This document shows, piece by piece, positions 25,009 through 34,440 of a DNA stretch of 52,487 nt (the first letter of the stretch is position 1; every line of letters starts with the position of its first letter). The position numbers and the translations under genes are program-made. The stretch is from Alloprevotella sp. OH1205_COT-284. Lineage in GTDB: Bacteria > Bacteroidota > Bacteroidia > Bacteroidales > Bacteroidaceae. The stretch lies in contig NZ_RQYI01000015.1 of NCBI RefSeq assembly GCF_003859795.1, positions 1 to 52,487 of the forward strand. The letters run 5' to 3'. Below the pieces are notes generated by a model, which worked only from the letters and a program-made list of their open reading frames with translations, ran no database searches and was not told where the DNA came from.

Positions 25009-26946
25009 ATGAAACGTTTACAATATTTTTATTTATATGCACTTCCCATTGGCACGTTGGCAATGTCTGCCTGCTCAGATTTCGAGGAAGTGAATACAGA
25101 CCCTTCCGCATCCAACCTCGAACAGGCTCGTGTGGAATATGCCATCAACAAGTCCATCACCGAAACGCAACAAAATCCCGAAGTGGCAGAGCGATGCTTT
25201 GTGCTCAATTGGCAATCGGCTGCTCGACAGATTGATCCTAATACCAATGGCGGATTGAGCGTGGGATTATACGATGACGGTTGGATCGAAAATTATTACT
25301 CTCACTTCTCCGGTTGGATGTCTCCCATCGTGTTGGCCATCAATCTTGCCGAAGAAAAGATGAAAGGAGAGCTCAATGCCCACGAAGCGGAAATGATACC
25401 GAATCTGAAACAGGTGGCTCGTATCTGGCGTGTCTATCTGATGAGTGAGTTCACCGATAGTTTCGGAGTGATGCCCATCGAGTCTTTTACCGGAAAGAAT
25501 CCGGAGTTCAATTCTTGTAAAGACGTTTATTACTTCATGTTGGAAGAGTTGAAAGACGCTGTCTCCAAAATTAAAACCGATGTGAAGCCTAACAATGCCG
25601 AGAAAGGCTGCGATCGGGCTTACGGTTTCGACTTCAATAAATGGGTGCGCTATGCCAACTCCATGCGTATGCGTCTGGCCATGCGTCTTTCGGAAGTCGA
25701 TCCTCAAAAGGCGAAAACCGAATTTGAGGCCGCAGCTACTGCACAATACATCGATAATCTTGCCGACAATTTCGCCGTGAAAGAAAATCTTGGTTGGGAT
25801 GCACTTACGGGTGTGATGACCAGAGAGTGGAACAATTTCCCCATCTCTGCCACGCTCAACAATCTCTTTGTCGGTTTGGGCGGCATCACTTCGGCCGATC
25901 AGTTGAAGGAACGTACCGACCTACTGCCTCACATCAAACCCGAAGGTTATATGGGCGTGCAGTATTTAGATCACATGGCTCTCAATACCAACGATCCTGC
26001 CAAAGGTTTTTGGTTTGACGGCTTGCACAACGTAATCGATCCAAGAGCCTATGCACTCTACACTATTCCGGGAGATCTTGATAATCCTCGTTATTGTAAA
26101 TATCCTTCGTGGAATAGCAGATATAAGGAATTGAAACGAAAACTTCTTAAAAATAAGGAAGATGCCGATGGTTTGGTAGAACTCGACGCTACTTTCACTT
26201 GGAATGCTTCGGCTTGCGGTGAATGGGGAGACAGAGGTTCGTTGAACAAGATGTACTATTGGCCGTGGGCTCTGCCTCGCTTGGAAATTAAGTATCGCGA
26301 CGGTACCAATTCCCGCATCTTCTTTGCATCGTGGGAGAGCTATTTCCTATTGGCCGAAGCCGCCGTGCGCGGTTGGAACGTTCCTCTTTCTGCCAAAGAT
26401 GCTTATGAGAAAGGTATCATGGAAAGCTTCAAATATCACAAGGTCGACGAATATATCGGCAGTTACCTTGCTTCCGAGAATTATAACAATGTCGGTACTT
26501 CCGTGAAGTGGGAACACACCGCAGAACCCGCTCCCAAAACGATAACCGCCGTCAACGGATATACGGGTGAGGCAATCAGTGACACCTACGCTTATCCCGT
26601 GGCTGCCAATACGCTCTATGGAAAGGCACTCAACGACCACCTCACCAAAATCATCACGCAGAAATACATTGCCAACATGCCGTGGTTGCCGCTTGAATCA
26701 TGGAACGATCAACGTCGTTTGGGATTGCCGTTCTTTGAAACGCCGGCCGTAGAAAAAGCCATTCCGACGATGCCCTCTCTCACTGCCGATAGCTACATGA
26801 AGCAAACTGTCAAGTTCTTCCCCCAACGCATGAAATTCCCTTCTACTTTGAGCAACAGCAGTCCTGATGCTTATGCCAAAGCAGTTCAACTATTGGGAGG
26901 AGAAGACGGAGTATTCACTCCCATTTGGTGGGCAAAACAACAGTAA
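25009..26946 (+). CDS. SusD/RagB-like nutrient-binding lipoprotein
   Basis: The start at 25009, 13 bp after the SusC stop, is chosen because it opens a clear lipoprotein signal (MKRLQYFYLYALPIGTLAMSAC). The 645-aa product matches the SusD-like branch whose mature end begins with an SDFEEVNTDPSASN-type sequence. It is helical with TPR-like pairs (RVYLMSEFTDSFGVMP, FNKWVRYANSMRMRLAMR) and carries the usual late motifs (SYFLLAEAAVRGW and LESWNDQRRLGLP). It is larger than the original SusD (551 aa). It should sit on the cell surface as the lid of the SusC barrel. Confidence 0.93.
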   Translation: MKRLQYFYLYALPIGTLAMSACSDFEEVNTDPSASNLEQARVEYAINKSITETQQNPEVAERCFVLNWQSAARQIDPNTNGGLSVGLYDDGWIENYYSHFSGWMSPIVLAINLAEEKMKGELNAHEAEMIPNLKQVARIWRVYLMSEFTDSFGVMPIESFTGKNPEFNSCKDVYYFMLEELKDAVSKIKTDVKPNNAEKGCDRAYGFDFNKWVRYANSMRMRLAMRLSEVDPQKAKTEFEAAATAQYIDNLADNFAVKENLGWDALTGVMTREWNNFPISATLNNLFVGLGGITSADQLKERTDLLPHIKPEGYMGVQYLDHMALNTNDPAKGFWFDGLHNVIDPRAYALYTIPGDLDNPRYCKYPSWNSRYKELKRKLLKNKEDADGLVELDATFTWNASACGEWGDRGSLNKMYYWPWALPRLEIKYRDGTNSRIFFASWESYFLLAEAAVRGWNVPLSAKDAYEKGIMESFKYHKVDEYIGSYLASENYNNVGTSVKWEHTAEPAPKTITAVNGYTGEAISDTYAYPVAANTLYGKALNDHLTKIITQKYIANMPWLPLESWNDQRRLGLPFFETPAVEKAIPTMPSLTADSYMKQTVKFFPQRMKFPSTLSNSSPDAYAKAVQLLGGEDGVFTPIWWAKQQ

Positions 26947-27036
26947 AGCATTTTATTAAATAGAGGGAAGTAGCAACACTTAAATGGACAAATAACAACT
27001 GTCACATAGATTGTTTTCCTCTCTCTATATATTAAC

Positions 27037-27082
27037 GACCGCTATCATTGAACCTTTTGATTCATTGATGGCGGTCTTTCTT
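27037..27082 (+). terminator. Terminator after SusD
   Basis: A ~16-bp stem with two imperfect positions (27037-27052 with 27061-27076) and an 8-nt loop is followed by TTTCTTTG. It lies 90 bp past the SusD stop. The remaining gap to the pirin promoter (about 27090-27390) is A/T-rich and holds no gene that I can see. Confidence 0.75.
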
Positions 27083-27401
27083 TGTCGTTAAAGGGGGCGT
27101 TTATAGGAGGGAGAGCAGAGCTAGTTTATCGTTTGGAACAGAAAAGTATATTTTTAATGCTTTGATCATGAACACAAAAACTCTGCAAATAATAACTTGC
27201 TATCATTTTTCTATATCTGTGATTTCAGAGCTATAAGCCTGATTATCAGCTCTGAATTTATGACTAATTTTCTGTCGTTTTTAGAGTTTTTGTAAAAGAA
27301 AAATAATATCATTGAAGTTACCTACATTAAGAGATTGTACGCCGAACTGAAAATAAACTTTTTTCTGCGATTACCTTGTTAAATAAAATCATAAATAGGA
27401 G

Positions 27402-27429
27402 TTTTTCTATATGTCTTTTTGTATCTTTG
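27402..27429 (+). promoter_or_regulatory. Promoter of the pirin-oxidoreductase pair
   Basis: A TATCTTTG -7 box at 27422-27429 precedes the pirin ATG by 77 bp. The -33 position (27402-27406) is only a T-run, so the upstream element is weak. Confidence 0.5.
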
Positions 27430-27506
27430 CGCAACGTTTTATTGATATATTCCAATAGAAAAACATTCTAAATATCCAATATCTATTTTATGTAAATCAA
27501 AGAAGT

Positions 27507-28235
27507 ATGAATAAAGTCTTTCATAAAGCAAATTCAAGAGGATACGCCAATCATGGATGGTTGAAAAGTTTTCATACGTTTAGTTTTGCCAGTTATTACG
27601 ATGCTAAGCGTATAAACTTTGGTGCTCTTAGAGTTATCAATGAAGATAGAGTTGTTGGCGGAAAGGGTTTTGGTAAGCATCCTCACGAAGATATGGAAAT
27701 TATTTCTATACCTCTATCTGGAGCACTCGAACATAAAGACAGCATGGGGAATGGAAGTGTTATTCGTCGTGGAGAAATTCAAGTAATGTCTGCCGGTACA
27801 GGAATAACTCATAGTGAGTTTAATGCGGATCAAGATAATCTTGTTCACTTCTTGCAGATTTGGATTTTTCCCAAGACTAAATCTGTTCTTCCCAGATACC
27901 AACAAATAAATATAGCGGAGAATGCTCGTAAGGGGCAGTTTCAGCAGATACTCTCACCTAATCCTGACGATGACGGGGTTTGGATTCATCAAGATGCATG
28001 GTTTTATTGGGGAGAATTTTCCTCCAATATGGTTCAAACTTATAAACTTCAAAAAAAAGGGAATGGAGTGTATTTTTTTATAATAAGTGGAGAGGTAGAC
28101 ATTGAAGGAGAAATACTTACAGATAGTGACGGTCTGGGTATTTGGGATACTGATGAAATCTTGATTAAGACATCGAGTGATAGTATCATTTTGGCAATGG
28201 AAGTTCCAATGGAGTTGCCTCAATATCTATTTTAA
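27507..28235 (+). CDS. Pirin family protein
   Basis: The 242-aa bicupin keeps the pirin metal-ligand pattern: H58 and H60 in KHPHEDME, and H102 and E104 in GITHSEF. Bacterial pirins bind Fe(II), and some (such as E. coli YhaK and YhhW) act on flavonols or respond to redox stress. It is followed 28 bp later by an FMN reductase, and both are distinctly A/T-richer than their neighbours. That suggests a jointly acquired redox module. The precise activity is not predictable. Confidence 0.92.
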   Translation: MNKVFHKANSRGYANHGWLKSFHTFSFASYYDAKRINFGALRVINEDRVVGGKGFGKHPHEDMEIISIPLSGALEHKDSMGNGSVIRRGEIQVMSAGTGITHSEFNADQDNLVHFLQIWIFPKTKSVLPRYQQINIAENARKGQFQQILSPNPDDDGVWIHQDAWFYWGEFSSNMVQTYKLQKKGNGVYFFIISGEVDIEGEILTDSDGLGIWDTDEILIKTSSDSIILAMEVPMELPQYLF

Positions 28236-28263
28236 TATAATAATAAACTTAAAAACAAAAACA

Positions 28264-28806
28264 ATGAAAGTATTAGCATTTGCCGGAAGTTCTTCACGTA
28301 ATTCAATCAACAAAGCACTTGTGAAATATGCATTAAGTTTAGTGTCAGATGTAGAAGTCATTTGGGCTGATCTTAATGACTACGAGATGCCCATCTATTC
28401 TGTTGATAGAGAAAAAGAAGGTGGAATTCCTCCTTTGGCTACTAAATTTAAAGAAAAAATCACAGAAGTAGATGCAATAGTATGTTCTTTAGCCGAACAT
28501 AATGGTGCTTTTAGTACGGCCTTTAAGAATATCTATGATTGGGTTTCTCGCATAGATATGAATGTTTTCGAGCAAAAGCCCATGCTTTTGATGAGTACAT
28601 CATTGGGAGAAAGAGGTGGAGCATCTGTGATAGAGCTTGCTGCAAACACATTCCCCTGGTTTGGAGCAAATATTGTTGCAAAATATTCTCTACCAAATTT
28701 CAATCAGAATTTTGATATGGAAAGTTGTGTTCTTTCTAATTTAGAAGAGAAAAAACTTCTTGAACAACAAGTGGATATTTGGTTTGAAAAATCAAACCAA
28801 CGTTAA
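28264..28806 (+). CDS. NAD(P)H-dependent FMN reductase family flavoprotein
   Basis: The start at 28264 (MKVLAFAGSSSRNSINKAL) gives a 180-aa flavodoxin-like protein. Its phosphate-binding loop is GSSSRNSIN near residue 8, and the isoalloxazine loop is AEHNGAFSTAFKNIYDW near 80. This fits the YieF/ChrR/AzoR-like NADPH:FMN or quinone reductases, which limit one-electron quinone cycling. An in-frame upstream Met overlaps pirin and is rejected. It probably shares the pirin transcript. Confidence 0.92.
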   Translation: MKVLAFAGSSSRNSINKALVKYALSLVSDVEVIWADLNDYEMPIYSVDREKEGGIPPLATKFKEKITEVDAIVCSLAEHNGAFSTAFKNIYDWVSRIDMNVFEQKPMLLMSTSLGERGGASVIELAANTFPWFGANIVAKYSLPNFNQNFDMESCVLSNLEEKKLLEQQVDIWFEKSNQR

Positions 28807-28874
28807 AGTAACGTGAAGATAAAGAGAACTAAATATGCTTTAATGTTATAATTTTAGTTTTCTGATTTCTTTTG

Positions 28875-28905
28875 AGGCCATCCCATAATGGGATGGCCTT
28901 TTAAT
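28875..28905 (+). terminator. Terminator after the FMN reductase
   Basis: A perfect 11-bp stem (28875-28885 with 28889-28899) has a 3-nt loop and is followed by TTTTAATTTT. This is a textbook intrinsic terminator. Confidence 0.88.
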
Positions 28906-28926
28906 TTTATATGGTATGATTGAAAA

Positions 28927-28957
28927 CGGGCTCGGTTTCATTGCTGAACCGAGCCCG
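28927..28957 (-). terminator. Terminator after the OmpA lipoprotein gene
   Basis: A perfect 11-bp stem (28927-28937 with 28947-28957) has a 9-nt loop. It is 37 bp past the OmpA-family stop and is followed on the minus strand by TTTTCA. It is back-to-back with the terminator of the convergent plus-strand pair. Confidence 0.8.
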
Positions 28958-28994
28958 AAAAGATTATGTTTTTGCTTTGATGGCGGAGAGGGAA

Positions 28995-29855
28995 TTATTC
29001 GTTGGTGGCAGGTGCTTGATCGATCAAGTCGAGGAATTGGTCGAGTTTGGGCGTGATAATGATCTGTGTGCGGCGGTTGCGCTGACGACCGATTTCGGTG
29101 TCGTTGGTGGCGATGGGGTTGTATTCGCCACGGCCTGCGGCAGAAAGACGTTGGGGGGCGATGCCAAATTCTGTTTGCAGCATCTGTACTACACTCGAAG
29201 CACGGAGAGCGGAGAGATCCCAATTGTTGCGGATGTTGGGGCGAGAGATGGGCACGTTGTCCGTGTTGCCCTCGACGAGTACTTCAAACTCCTTGTAATC
29301 GCTCAGAATTTTGGAAATCTTGGAGAGTGTGGTTTTCGCACGATCGTTGATTTCGTAAGATCCGGAGCGGTAGAGCATGTTGTCGGCCAAAGACACATAG
29401 ACAACTCCTTTCAACACTTTGACATCTACCTCTTGCAATTCGTCGCGTGTGAGCGAGCGCGTGAGATTGTTGGAAAGCACGAGATTGAGTGAATCGCTCT
29501 TGGTTTTGGCTTCCACCAGTTGCTTGATGTATTTGTTGGAAGCATTGATTTCGTCTACCAACTTCGAGATATTGATACTTCCCTGATTGCTTTGTGCGAG
29601 GCTTTGGTCGAGCGAGGCTTGAAGAGCGGCATAGCGTCGTTTGAGCTCTTCGTTTTCTCTGCGTGCGTCTGCCAAACGCTCTTCAAGGCTTTTTCCTTGT
29701 GTTTTGGCAGTGGCCAAATCCACTTGCGATTGGTGGTAGAGGGATTGCAGGCGAGTGTGTTCGGCTTGCAGTTTGGTGAAGTCTTTTTTCGGAACGCAAG
29801 CGGTGAACGTAAAGGCAATGCCGACGAGAGCGGCAAGAAATAGTTTCTGTTTCAT
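28995..29855 (-). CDS. OmpA-family peptidoglycan-binding lipoprotein
   Basis: The start at 29855 (MKQKLFLAALVGIAFTFTAC) is fixed by the lipobox and by a promoter just upstream. The 286-aa protein has a lipidated Cys near residue 20 and a long coiled coil (about 28-130, LQAEHTRLQSLYHQSQ). An OmpA C-terminal domain follows (about 165-275) with the peptidoglycan-contact Asp in EGNTDNVPIS and Arg in LSALRASSV. It should tether the outer membrane to the cell wall. Confidence 0.93.
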   Translation of the reverse strand: MKQKLFLAALVGIAFTFTACVPKKDFTKLQAEHTRLQSLYHQSQVDLATAKTQGKSLEERLADARRENEELKRRYAALQASLDQSLAQSNQGSINISKLVDEINASNKYIKQLVEAKTKSDSLNLVLSNNLTRSLTRDELQEVDVKVLKGVVYVSLADNMLYRSGSYEINDRAKTTLSKISKILSDYKEFEVLVEGNTDNVPISRPNIRNNWDLSALRASSVVQMLQTEFGIAPQRLSAAGRGEYNPIATNDTEIGRQRNRRTQIIITPKLDQFLDLIDQAPATNE

Positions 29856-29906
29856 ATTTTCATCGTTTGAAGTGAATATACTTTGCATAGGCCTTGGAGG
29901 CCGAGA

Positions 29907-29938
29907 CAAAGATAGGACACGTGGTGCGATCGGCCAAA
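29907..29938 (-). promoter_or_regulatory. Promoter of the OmpA lipoprotein gene
   Basis: On the minus strand, TTTG (29935-29938) and TATCTTTG (29907-29914) are 20 bp apart, an exact consensus match. The predicted leader is ~45 nt. Confidence 0.7.
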
Positions 29939-30130
29939 GATGAGTGCATAATTTTATCACTCTATGCGGCAAATCAAGTATTTTTATTAACTCCTTCCTC
30001 CCTTTTATCATCCATTGACGATGACCAAAAGGCTTTTGACCGTGAGGTTTCGGCAACGTCTTGTTACCATGGGGGGGCACGGCTTTCTGCATGGAGAGGG
30101 GAAAAACAGAGGCTTTGTGCCCGTCGGGAT

Positions 30131-31108
30131 TTATTTCACCAATACCTTTTTGCCGTTCACGATGTAGAGGCCGGAGGGAAGACGGTTGAGATGCTCGGCG
30201 GGGTAACGACGGCGCACGGCTTGCCCCGACAGGTTGTAGACATCGACATGCGTTTTGGGCTTGTCTTCGGGCAAGAAGATGCCGGTGGGATTTTGGTAGT
30301 TGTCGGGATCGAATGCCATGTCTTTGTGTTCGCCCCAAATGTACTGTTCCAATCCGGGGAAGTCGATGTAGGGGTTTCGGTTGCCTTGAAATTTCTCGGC
30401 TGCGTTGTTGCGGTCGATTTCCTTTTGGCTCACGGGGTCTTCCTTTGCCCATTTGAGCAGCAGGCGGATCGCCCATTCCTTATAGCCCGAATTGCGATTG
30501 TTGGACATCATCGGGCTGTTCCACGAGGCGATGCGGTTTTCGTAGGCTGTGGCCATATAGAAATAGGTGCGGGCGAGATCGCCTTTGAGCTCATCGTTGG
30601 GCTCGAAAACCTTTCCCGAATATCCCGGCGTATTGGAATCGCCTACTTTTGAAAAGCCGTTTTTGCTCTGATAGGTGATATTGCCGACTTCTCCGAAAGG
30701 GAGGTTGCCACGGCGGTTGTTGACGTAGGCGTCGGAAGGATATACGTGGAAAACGTCGTTGCGCATGGGATTTTCTTTGTTGAACCAGCTTTGCGGAACG
30801 GTGTGTTCGCGGTTGAAGCAATCGCCTTCCCTTTTGTAGTTTCCTCCCCTGTCATGGTCGTGGTCGTAGTTGGTGGCGTTGGAATAAATGTCCCACACTT
30901 TTCCGTCGGGGCGTCGGTCGGTGGTTTTGTAGGCCGTCCATAGCGCATTGTATCCGCGGTCTTTGTGAGAGCCGACAATTTTGTGGAAAGCTGTTTTCAG
31001 AGCATATCCTTTTGCGCCTTTGGTTGCGGCATAATAGCCGGGGCGAGGTTGGGCGAAAAGGGTGAGAACCGCCATTGAGGCGGTAAAGAGGAGGTATAAC
31101 TTTTTCAT
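30131..31108 (-). CDS. Secreted endonuclease I with type IX secretion-like C-terminal tail
   Basis: The start at 31108 opens a signal peptide (MKKLYLLFTASMAVLTLFAQ). The 325-aa protein is an endonuclease I (EndA/NucM-type beta-beta-alpha-metal) enzyme. The catalytic region reads NREHTVPQSWF followed by YVNNRRGNLPFGEV, giving the general-base His and the metal-binding Asn. The last ~35 residues (YNLSGQAVRRR to GLYIVNGKKVLVK) resemble the conserved end of Por/type IX secreted proteins, so surface or extracellular DNA degradation is likely. It lies 19 bp after pyrF on the same strand. Confidence 0.9.
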   Translation of the reverse strand: MKKLYLLFTASMAVLTLFAQPRPGYYAATKGAKGYALKTAFHKIVGSHKDRGYNALWTAYKTTDRRPDGKVWDIYSNATNYDHDHDRGGNYKREGDCFNREHTVPQSWFNKENPMRNDVFHVYPSDAYVNNRRGNLPFGEVGNITYQSKNGFSKVGDSNTPGYSGKVFEPNDELKGDLARTYFYMATAYENRIASWNSPMMSNNRNSGYKEWAIRLLLKWAKEDPVSQKEIDRNNAAEKFQGNRNPYIDFPGLEQYIWGEHKDMAFDPDNYQNPTGIFLPEDKPKTHVDVYNLSGQAVRRRYPAEHLNRLPSGLYIVNGKKVLVK

Positions 31109-31127
31109 AATATGGATGGTTAAAAGA

Positions 31128-31955
31128 TTACAAACCGCGCATGGTGAGCAGGTCGGCCATTTCCTGTTGTAGTTCGCATGCTTTTTCGGCAGCGGTCTGA
31201 GCGAAGTTTTTTGAAGAGTCGGCGTAGATGATGCCACGGCTTGAATTGACGAGCAGGCCGCATTCGGAGGTCATGCCGTAGCGGCAAACTTCTTCCAAAC
31301 TTCCGCCTTGTGCGCCAACGCCGGGGACAAGGAGAAAATGATTGGGGACGATGCGGCGGATGTCTTCAAACAAGCGACCTTGTGTCGCTCCGACGACATA
31401 CATCATGCGGTCGTCGCCTGCCCACTGGTTGCTTGTGCGCAATACTTTCTCGAAAAGACGTTCGCCCTCGCCGTCGGTGGTGAGCTGAAAATCGTGGCTT
31501 CCCTTGTTGGAAGTCAGTGCGAGGAGAACGACCCATTTGCCGTCATACTGCAAAAAGGGCGTGACCGAGTCTTCCCCCATGTAGGGAGCGACGGTCACGG
31601 AGTGTACTCCCATTTCTTCAAAAAAGCAGCGGGCATACATAGCCGAGGTGTTGCCGATGTCGCCGCGTTTGGCGTCGGCGATGATGAACTGGTCGGGATA
31701 ATTGGTTTTGAGGTAGTCGATGGTCTTTTCAAACGCCATCCATCCTTTCAGGCCGAAGCATTCGTAGAAGGCAAGATTAGGTTTGTAGGCCACGGTGTAG
31801 GGGGCGGTGGCGTCGATGATGGCTTTGTTGAAAGCAAAGATGGGATCTTCTTCTTCCAAGAGATGAGGCGGCAGCTTTTGGAGATCGGTGTCGAGCCCTA
31901 CGCAGAGAAAACTCTGTTTGCGGCGAATGTTGTCGATGAGTTCTTGCTTGGTCAT
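31128..31955 (-). CDS. pyrF: Orotidine 5'-phosphate decarboxylase
   Basis: The 275-aa enzyme decarboxylates OMP to UMP, the last step of pyrimidine synthesis. It is the longer type: [14 protein letters not shown] at the start, a phosphate-site [11 protein letters not shown], and the catalytic [11 protein letters not shown]. Length is normal for this branch. In many Bacteroidales genomes pyrF is near prfA and purM; here it is 12-14 kb away from them. Confidence 0.95.
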   Translation of the reverse strand: MTKQELIDNIRRKQSFLCVGLDTDLQKLPPHLLEEEDPIFAFNKAIIDATAPYTVAYKPNLAFYECFGLKGWMAFEKTIDYLKTNYPDQFIIADAKRGDIGNTSAMYARCFFEEMGVHSVTVAPYMGEDSVTPFLQYDGKWVVLLALTSNKGSHDFQLTTDGEGERLFEKVLRTSNQWAGDDRMMYVVGATQGRLFEDIRRIVPNHFLLVPGVGAQGGSLEEVCRYGMTSECGLLVNSSRGIIYADSSKNFAQTAAEKACELQQEMADLLTMRGL

Positions 31956-32015
31956 GGAAAGGTGATATTTTTAGGTTTTCGTGAGATGCGTTGGCAGCCG
32001 ATGTCGTCGTGCGGT

Positions 32016-34412
32016 TCAGAAGTCGAGCGCGAGGCGGAGGTTGATCTGTCGGCCGGTGAGATAGTTGGGCACGGCGTAGCGCGTGTTGGTGATGTCGGTC
32101 ACCCAATAGTAGGAATTGACGTTTCTGATGCCGAGCAGATTTAGGCAGTCCAGTCCGAGCCATGCGTTGCGCAGGTAGCGTCCCGTTCCTCTGAGCGGCC
32201 GTCGTCCGTCGCGGAGTTCCGATTTGAACAAGAGGTAGTTCAAACCGACATCCACCCGCTTGTAGGCCGGTGCGCGAAATGTGTGAGTGTTGCGTTGGCT
32301 GTGGGGAGGGCCAAAGGGCAGGCCGGCGGCCAATGTGGCACGGAGGGTGAGTGTCCAACGAGACGAGCCGGGGAAATAGTCGGTGAAGTAGAGCGAGAGG
32401 TTAAACCTTTGGTCTGTGGGGCGTGGCAGCCAGCGTCCGTCGAGTTTTTCTGCCGTTTTCATGATTGAGAAGGTGAGCCACGAGTCTGTTTCGGGCACAA
32501 ACTCCCCGAAGAGTTTGAAATCAATGCCGGTGGCATAGCCCGATGAGAGGTTGCGGCCGGCATACACCACTCGGACGTTGTCGACGGTGTAGGGGATGAG
32601 ATTCGACAGGGCTTTATAGTAAACTTCCGTCGTGAACTTGAAGGGACGGTTCATCATGCGAAACGTGTAGTCGCCACCGAGAACAAAATGCACCGAACGC
32701 TGACTTTTGAGTTCGCGGTTGAGGCGTACGGTGGCGATCCCCTCGCTCAGTGTGGTGTCGCGCAGTTCTTTGTAGAAAGGCGTCTGATAGTAAAGCCCCG
32801 TGGCCAAGCGTAGCGTCCAGCGGTCGTTGGCTTCGGGCAGAAAACCGAGAGAGGCGCGTGGCGAGATGATGGTTTCGTTGTTCCAATCCCAATGCGACAG
32901 CCGCAGGCCGTAGGTGAGGTTAAACAAGCCCGCCGAGGTGTTTTTCCTCCAAGTGTCTTGGACGAATGCTTCGAGCCGTCGGGTGTCGATTTCGTTTTTT
33001 GAGCGGAGGGCGTAGATGAGTTTCAGTTCGTGGGGAGAATGGGGGAGGGAGTAGCCCATGGAGTCGCGCATCTCCCATTCGCGTGCATTTTCGCGTATGG
33101 TTTCGCTGCGGTGATCCACACCGGCTTGCAGGGTGTGACCTTTGATTTTGCTGCGAAATCGCAGGCCTATATTATATACGCGCGCGCGAAGCCGATTGCG
33201 CGCATGCTCCATGTAGGTTCCCACGCCGAGTTGTTGTTGCGAGGTGGCTTCGTTGAGCCAATATTGTCCTTGAATGTCGTAGGTTTCCTGCTCTTTCGTG
33301 CCAAACGAGGAGAGTTGCACTGCCAGATAAGTGTCGGGAGTGAAGTGTCGGGTAAGCGTTGCCGAACCAAAGAGTGTGTGGAAGTGGTCTTTCTCCTGAC
33401 CGTCGAAATAAACCTTGAACGATTTGGCGTCGTACATTGTTCCAAATCGTGTTTCCCGGTCGGAGGGTTTGAAGCGGTAGTGATTGTCGGAAATGTTGCC
33501 CAACACGTCGAGCGTCCACCTGCGCGAGGGGCGCCACGACAGATAGAGCTGATAGTCGATGAAGTTGGGGCTGTATTCTCCGTCGGTGTCGAGCGATCCG
33601 AGCAGGTGTCTTGTTGTTTTGTGTCGCAGCGAGGTCATGAACGACAGCTTTTCGTTGCCCCAACCCACATAGGAGTTGGTGCCGAGCATGGAAGCCATGA
33701 TCGACGTTTCAAAACGAGTGGGACGTTTGTAGGTGATGTCGAGCACCGACGACATCTTGTCGCCGTAGCGCGCCTCGAAGCCTCCCGACGAAAAACCGAT
33801 GCTTTCGACCATATCGCTGTTGATGATCGAAAGTCCTTCCTGCTGCCCCGATCGCACCAATAAGGGGCGGTAGACCTCGATGCCGTTCAGGTAGACCACG
33901 TTTTCGTCAAACGATCCGCCGCGCACGTTGTATTGCGACGAGAGTTCGTTGTTGGTCGAAACGCCGGCCTGTGTGGCGATGATTTCTTCCACGCCGTTGC
34001 CGGTGGTCGAGGGCGAGAGGCGCGTGTCGGTCGGTTTGATCTTTTGGGTCGTTCCGCTCTGCACACCGTGTGCCTTGGCCACGGCCTCTCCCAGCACCAT
34101 GCCGTAAGTGGGCAGCACGACGTCGATGCGTATCGAGTCGAGCGGGGCGACGAGGGTGCGTTTGCGTGTTTCGTAGCCGATCATCGAAAAAACCACCACC
34201 ACCGTGTCGGTCGGTACAAACGAGAGCGAATAGCGTCCACTCAGGTTGGTGGTGGTCAGTAGGGGTTTGCCCTCAATGCGCACGGCAGCCAGTTCGATAG
34301 GCGCGCCGTCTTGATCTTTCACCGTGCCAAACACCCTGCAACGCGTTTGTGCCGCCACGCTCGCGGCGAGGCAGCAGACGATGCAGAAGAGGAGGGAGAG
34401 CCGTTGTGTCAT
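32016..34412 (-). CDS. TonB-dependent receptor with carboxypeptidase-like N-terminal domain
   Basis: The start at 34412 gives a signal peptide (MTQRLSLLFCIVCCLAASVAAQ). The 798-aa protein has a carboxypeptidase-regulatory-like domain (about 24-105, CRVFGTVKDQDGAPIELAAV). The plug follows (about 150-260, with GGSFDENVVYLNGIEVYRP and SGGFEARYGDKMSSV), then a beta barrel ending in LRLALDF. It is smaller than SusC and has no SusD partner, so it more likely takes up a small ligand such as a metal chelate, cofactor or short peptide. Ligand unknown. Confidence 0.93.
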   Translation of the reverse strand: MTQRLSLLFCIVCCLAASVAAQTRCRVFGTVKDQDGAPIELAAVRIEGKPLLTTTNLSGRYSLSFVPTDTVVVVFSMIGYETRKRTLVAPLDSIRIDVVLPTYGMVLGEAVAKAHGVQSGTTQKIKPTDTRLSPSTTGNGVEEIIATQAGVSTNNELSSQYNVRGGSFDENVVYLNGIEVYRPLLVRSGQQEGLSIINSDMVESIGFSSGGFEARYGDKMSSVLDITYKRPTRFETSIMASMLGTNSYVGWGNEKLSFMTSLRHKTTRHLLGSLDTDGEYSPNFIDYQLYLSWRPSRRWTLDVLGNISDNHYRFKPSDRETRFGTMYDAKSFKVYFDGQEKDHFHTLFGSATLTRHFTPDTYLAVQLSSFGTKEQETYDIQGQYWLNEATSQQQLGVGTYMEHARNRLRARVYNIGLRFRSKIKGHTLQAGVDHRSETIRENAREWEMRDSMGYSLPHSPHELKLIYALRSKNEIDTRRLEAFVQDTWRKNTSAGLFNLTYGLRLSHWDWNNETIISPRASLGFLPEANDRWTLRLATGLYYQTPFYKELRDTTLSEGIATVRLNRELKSQRSVHFVLGGDYTFRMMNRPFKFTTEVYYKALSNLIPYTVDNVRVVYAGRNLSSGYATGIDFKLFGEFVPETDSWLTFSIMKTAEKLDGRWLPRPTDQRFNLSLYFTDYFPGSSRWTLTLRATLAAGLPFGPPHSQRNTHTFRAPAYKRVDVGLNYLLFKSELRDGRRPLRGTGRYLRNAWLGLDCLNLLGIRNVNSYYWVTDITNTRYAVPNYLTGRQINLRLALDF

Positions 34413-34440
34413 GATATATGATAACGTGTCGTCGGGGTGT

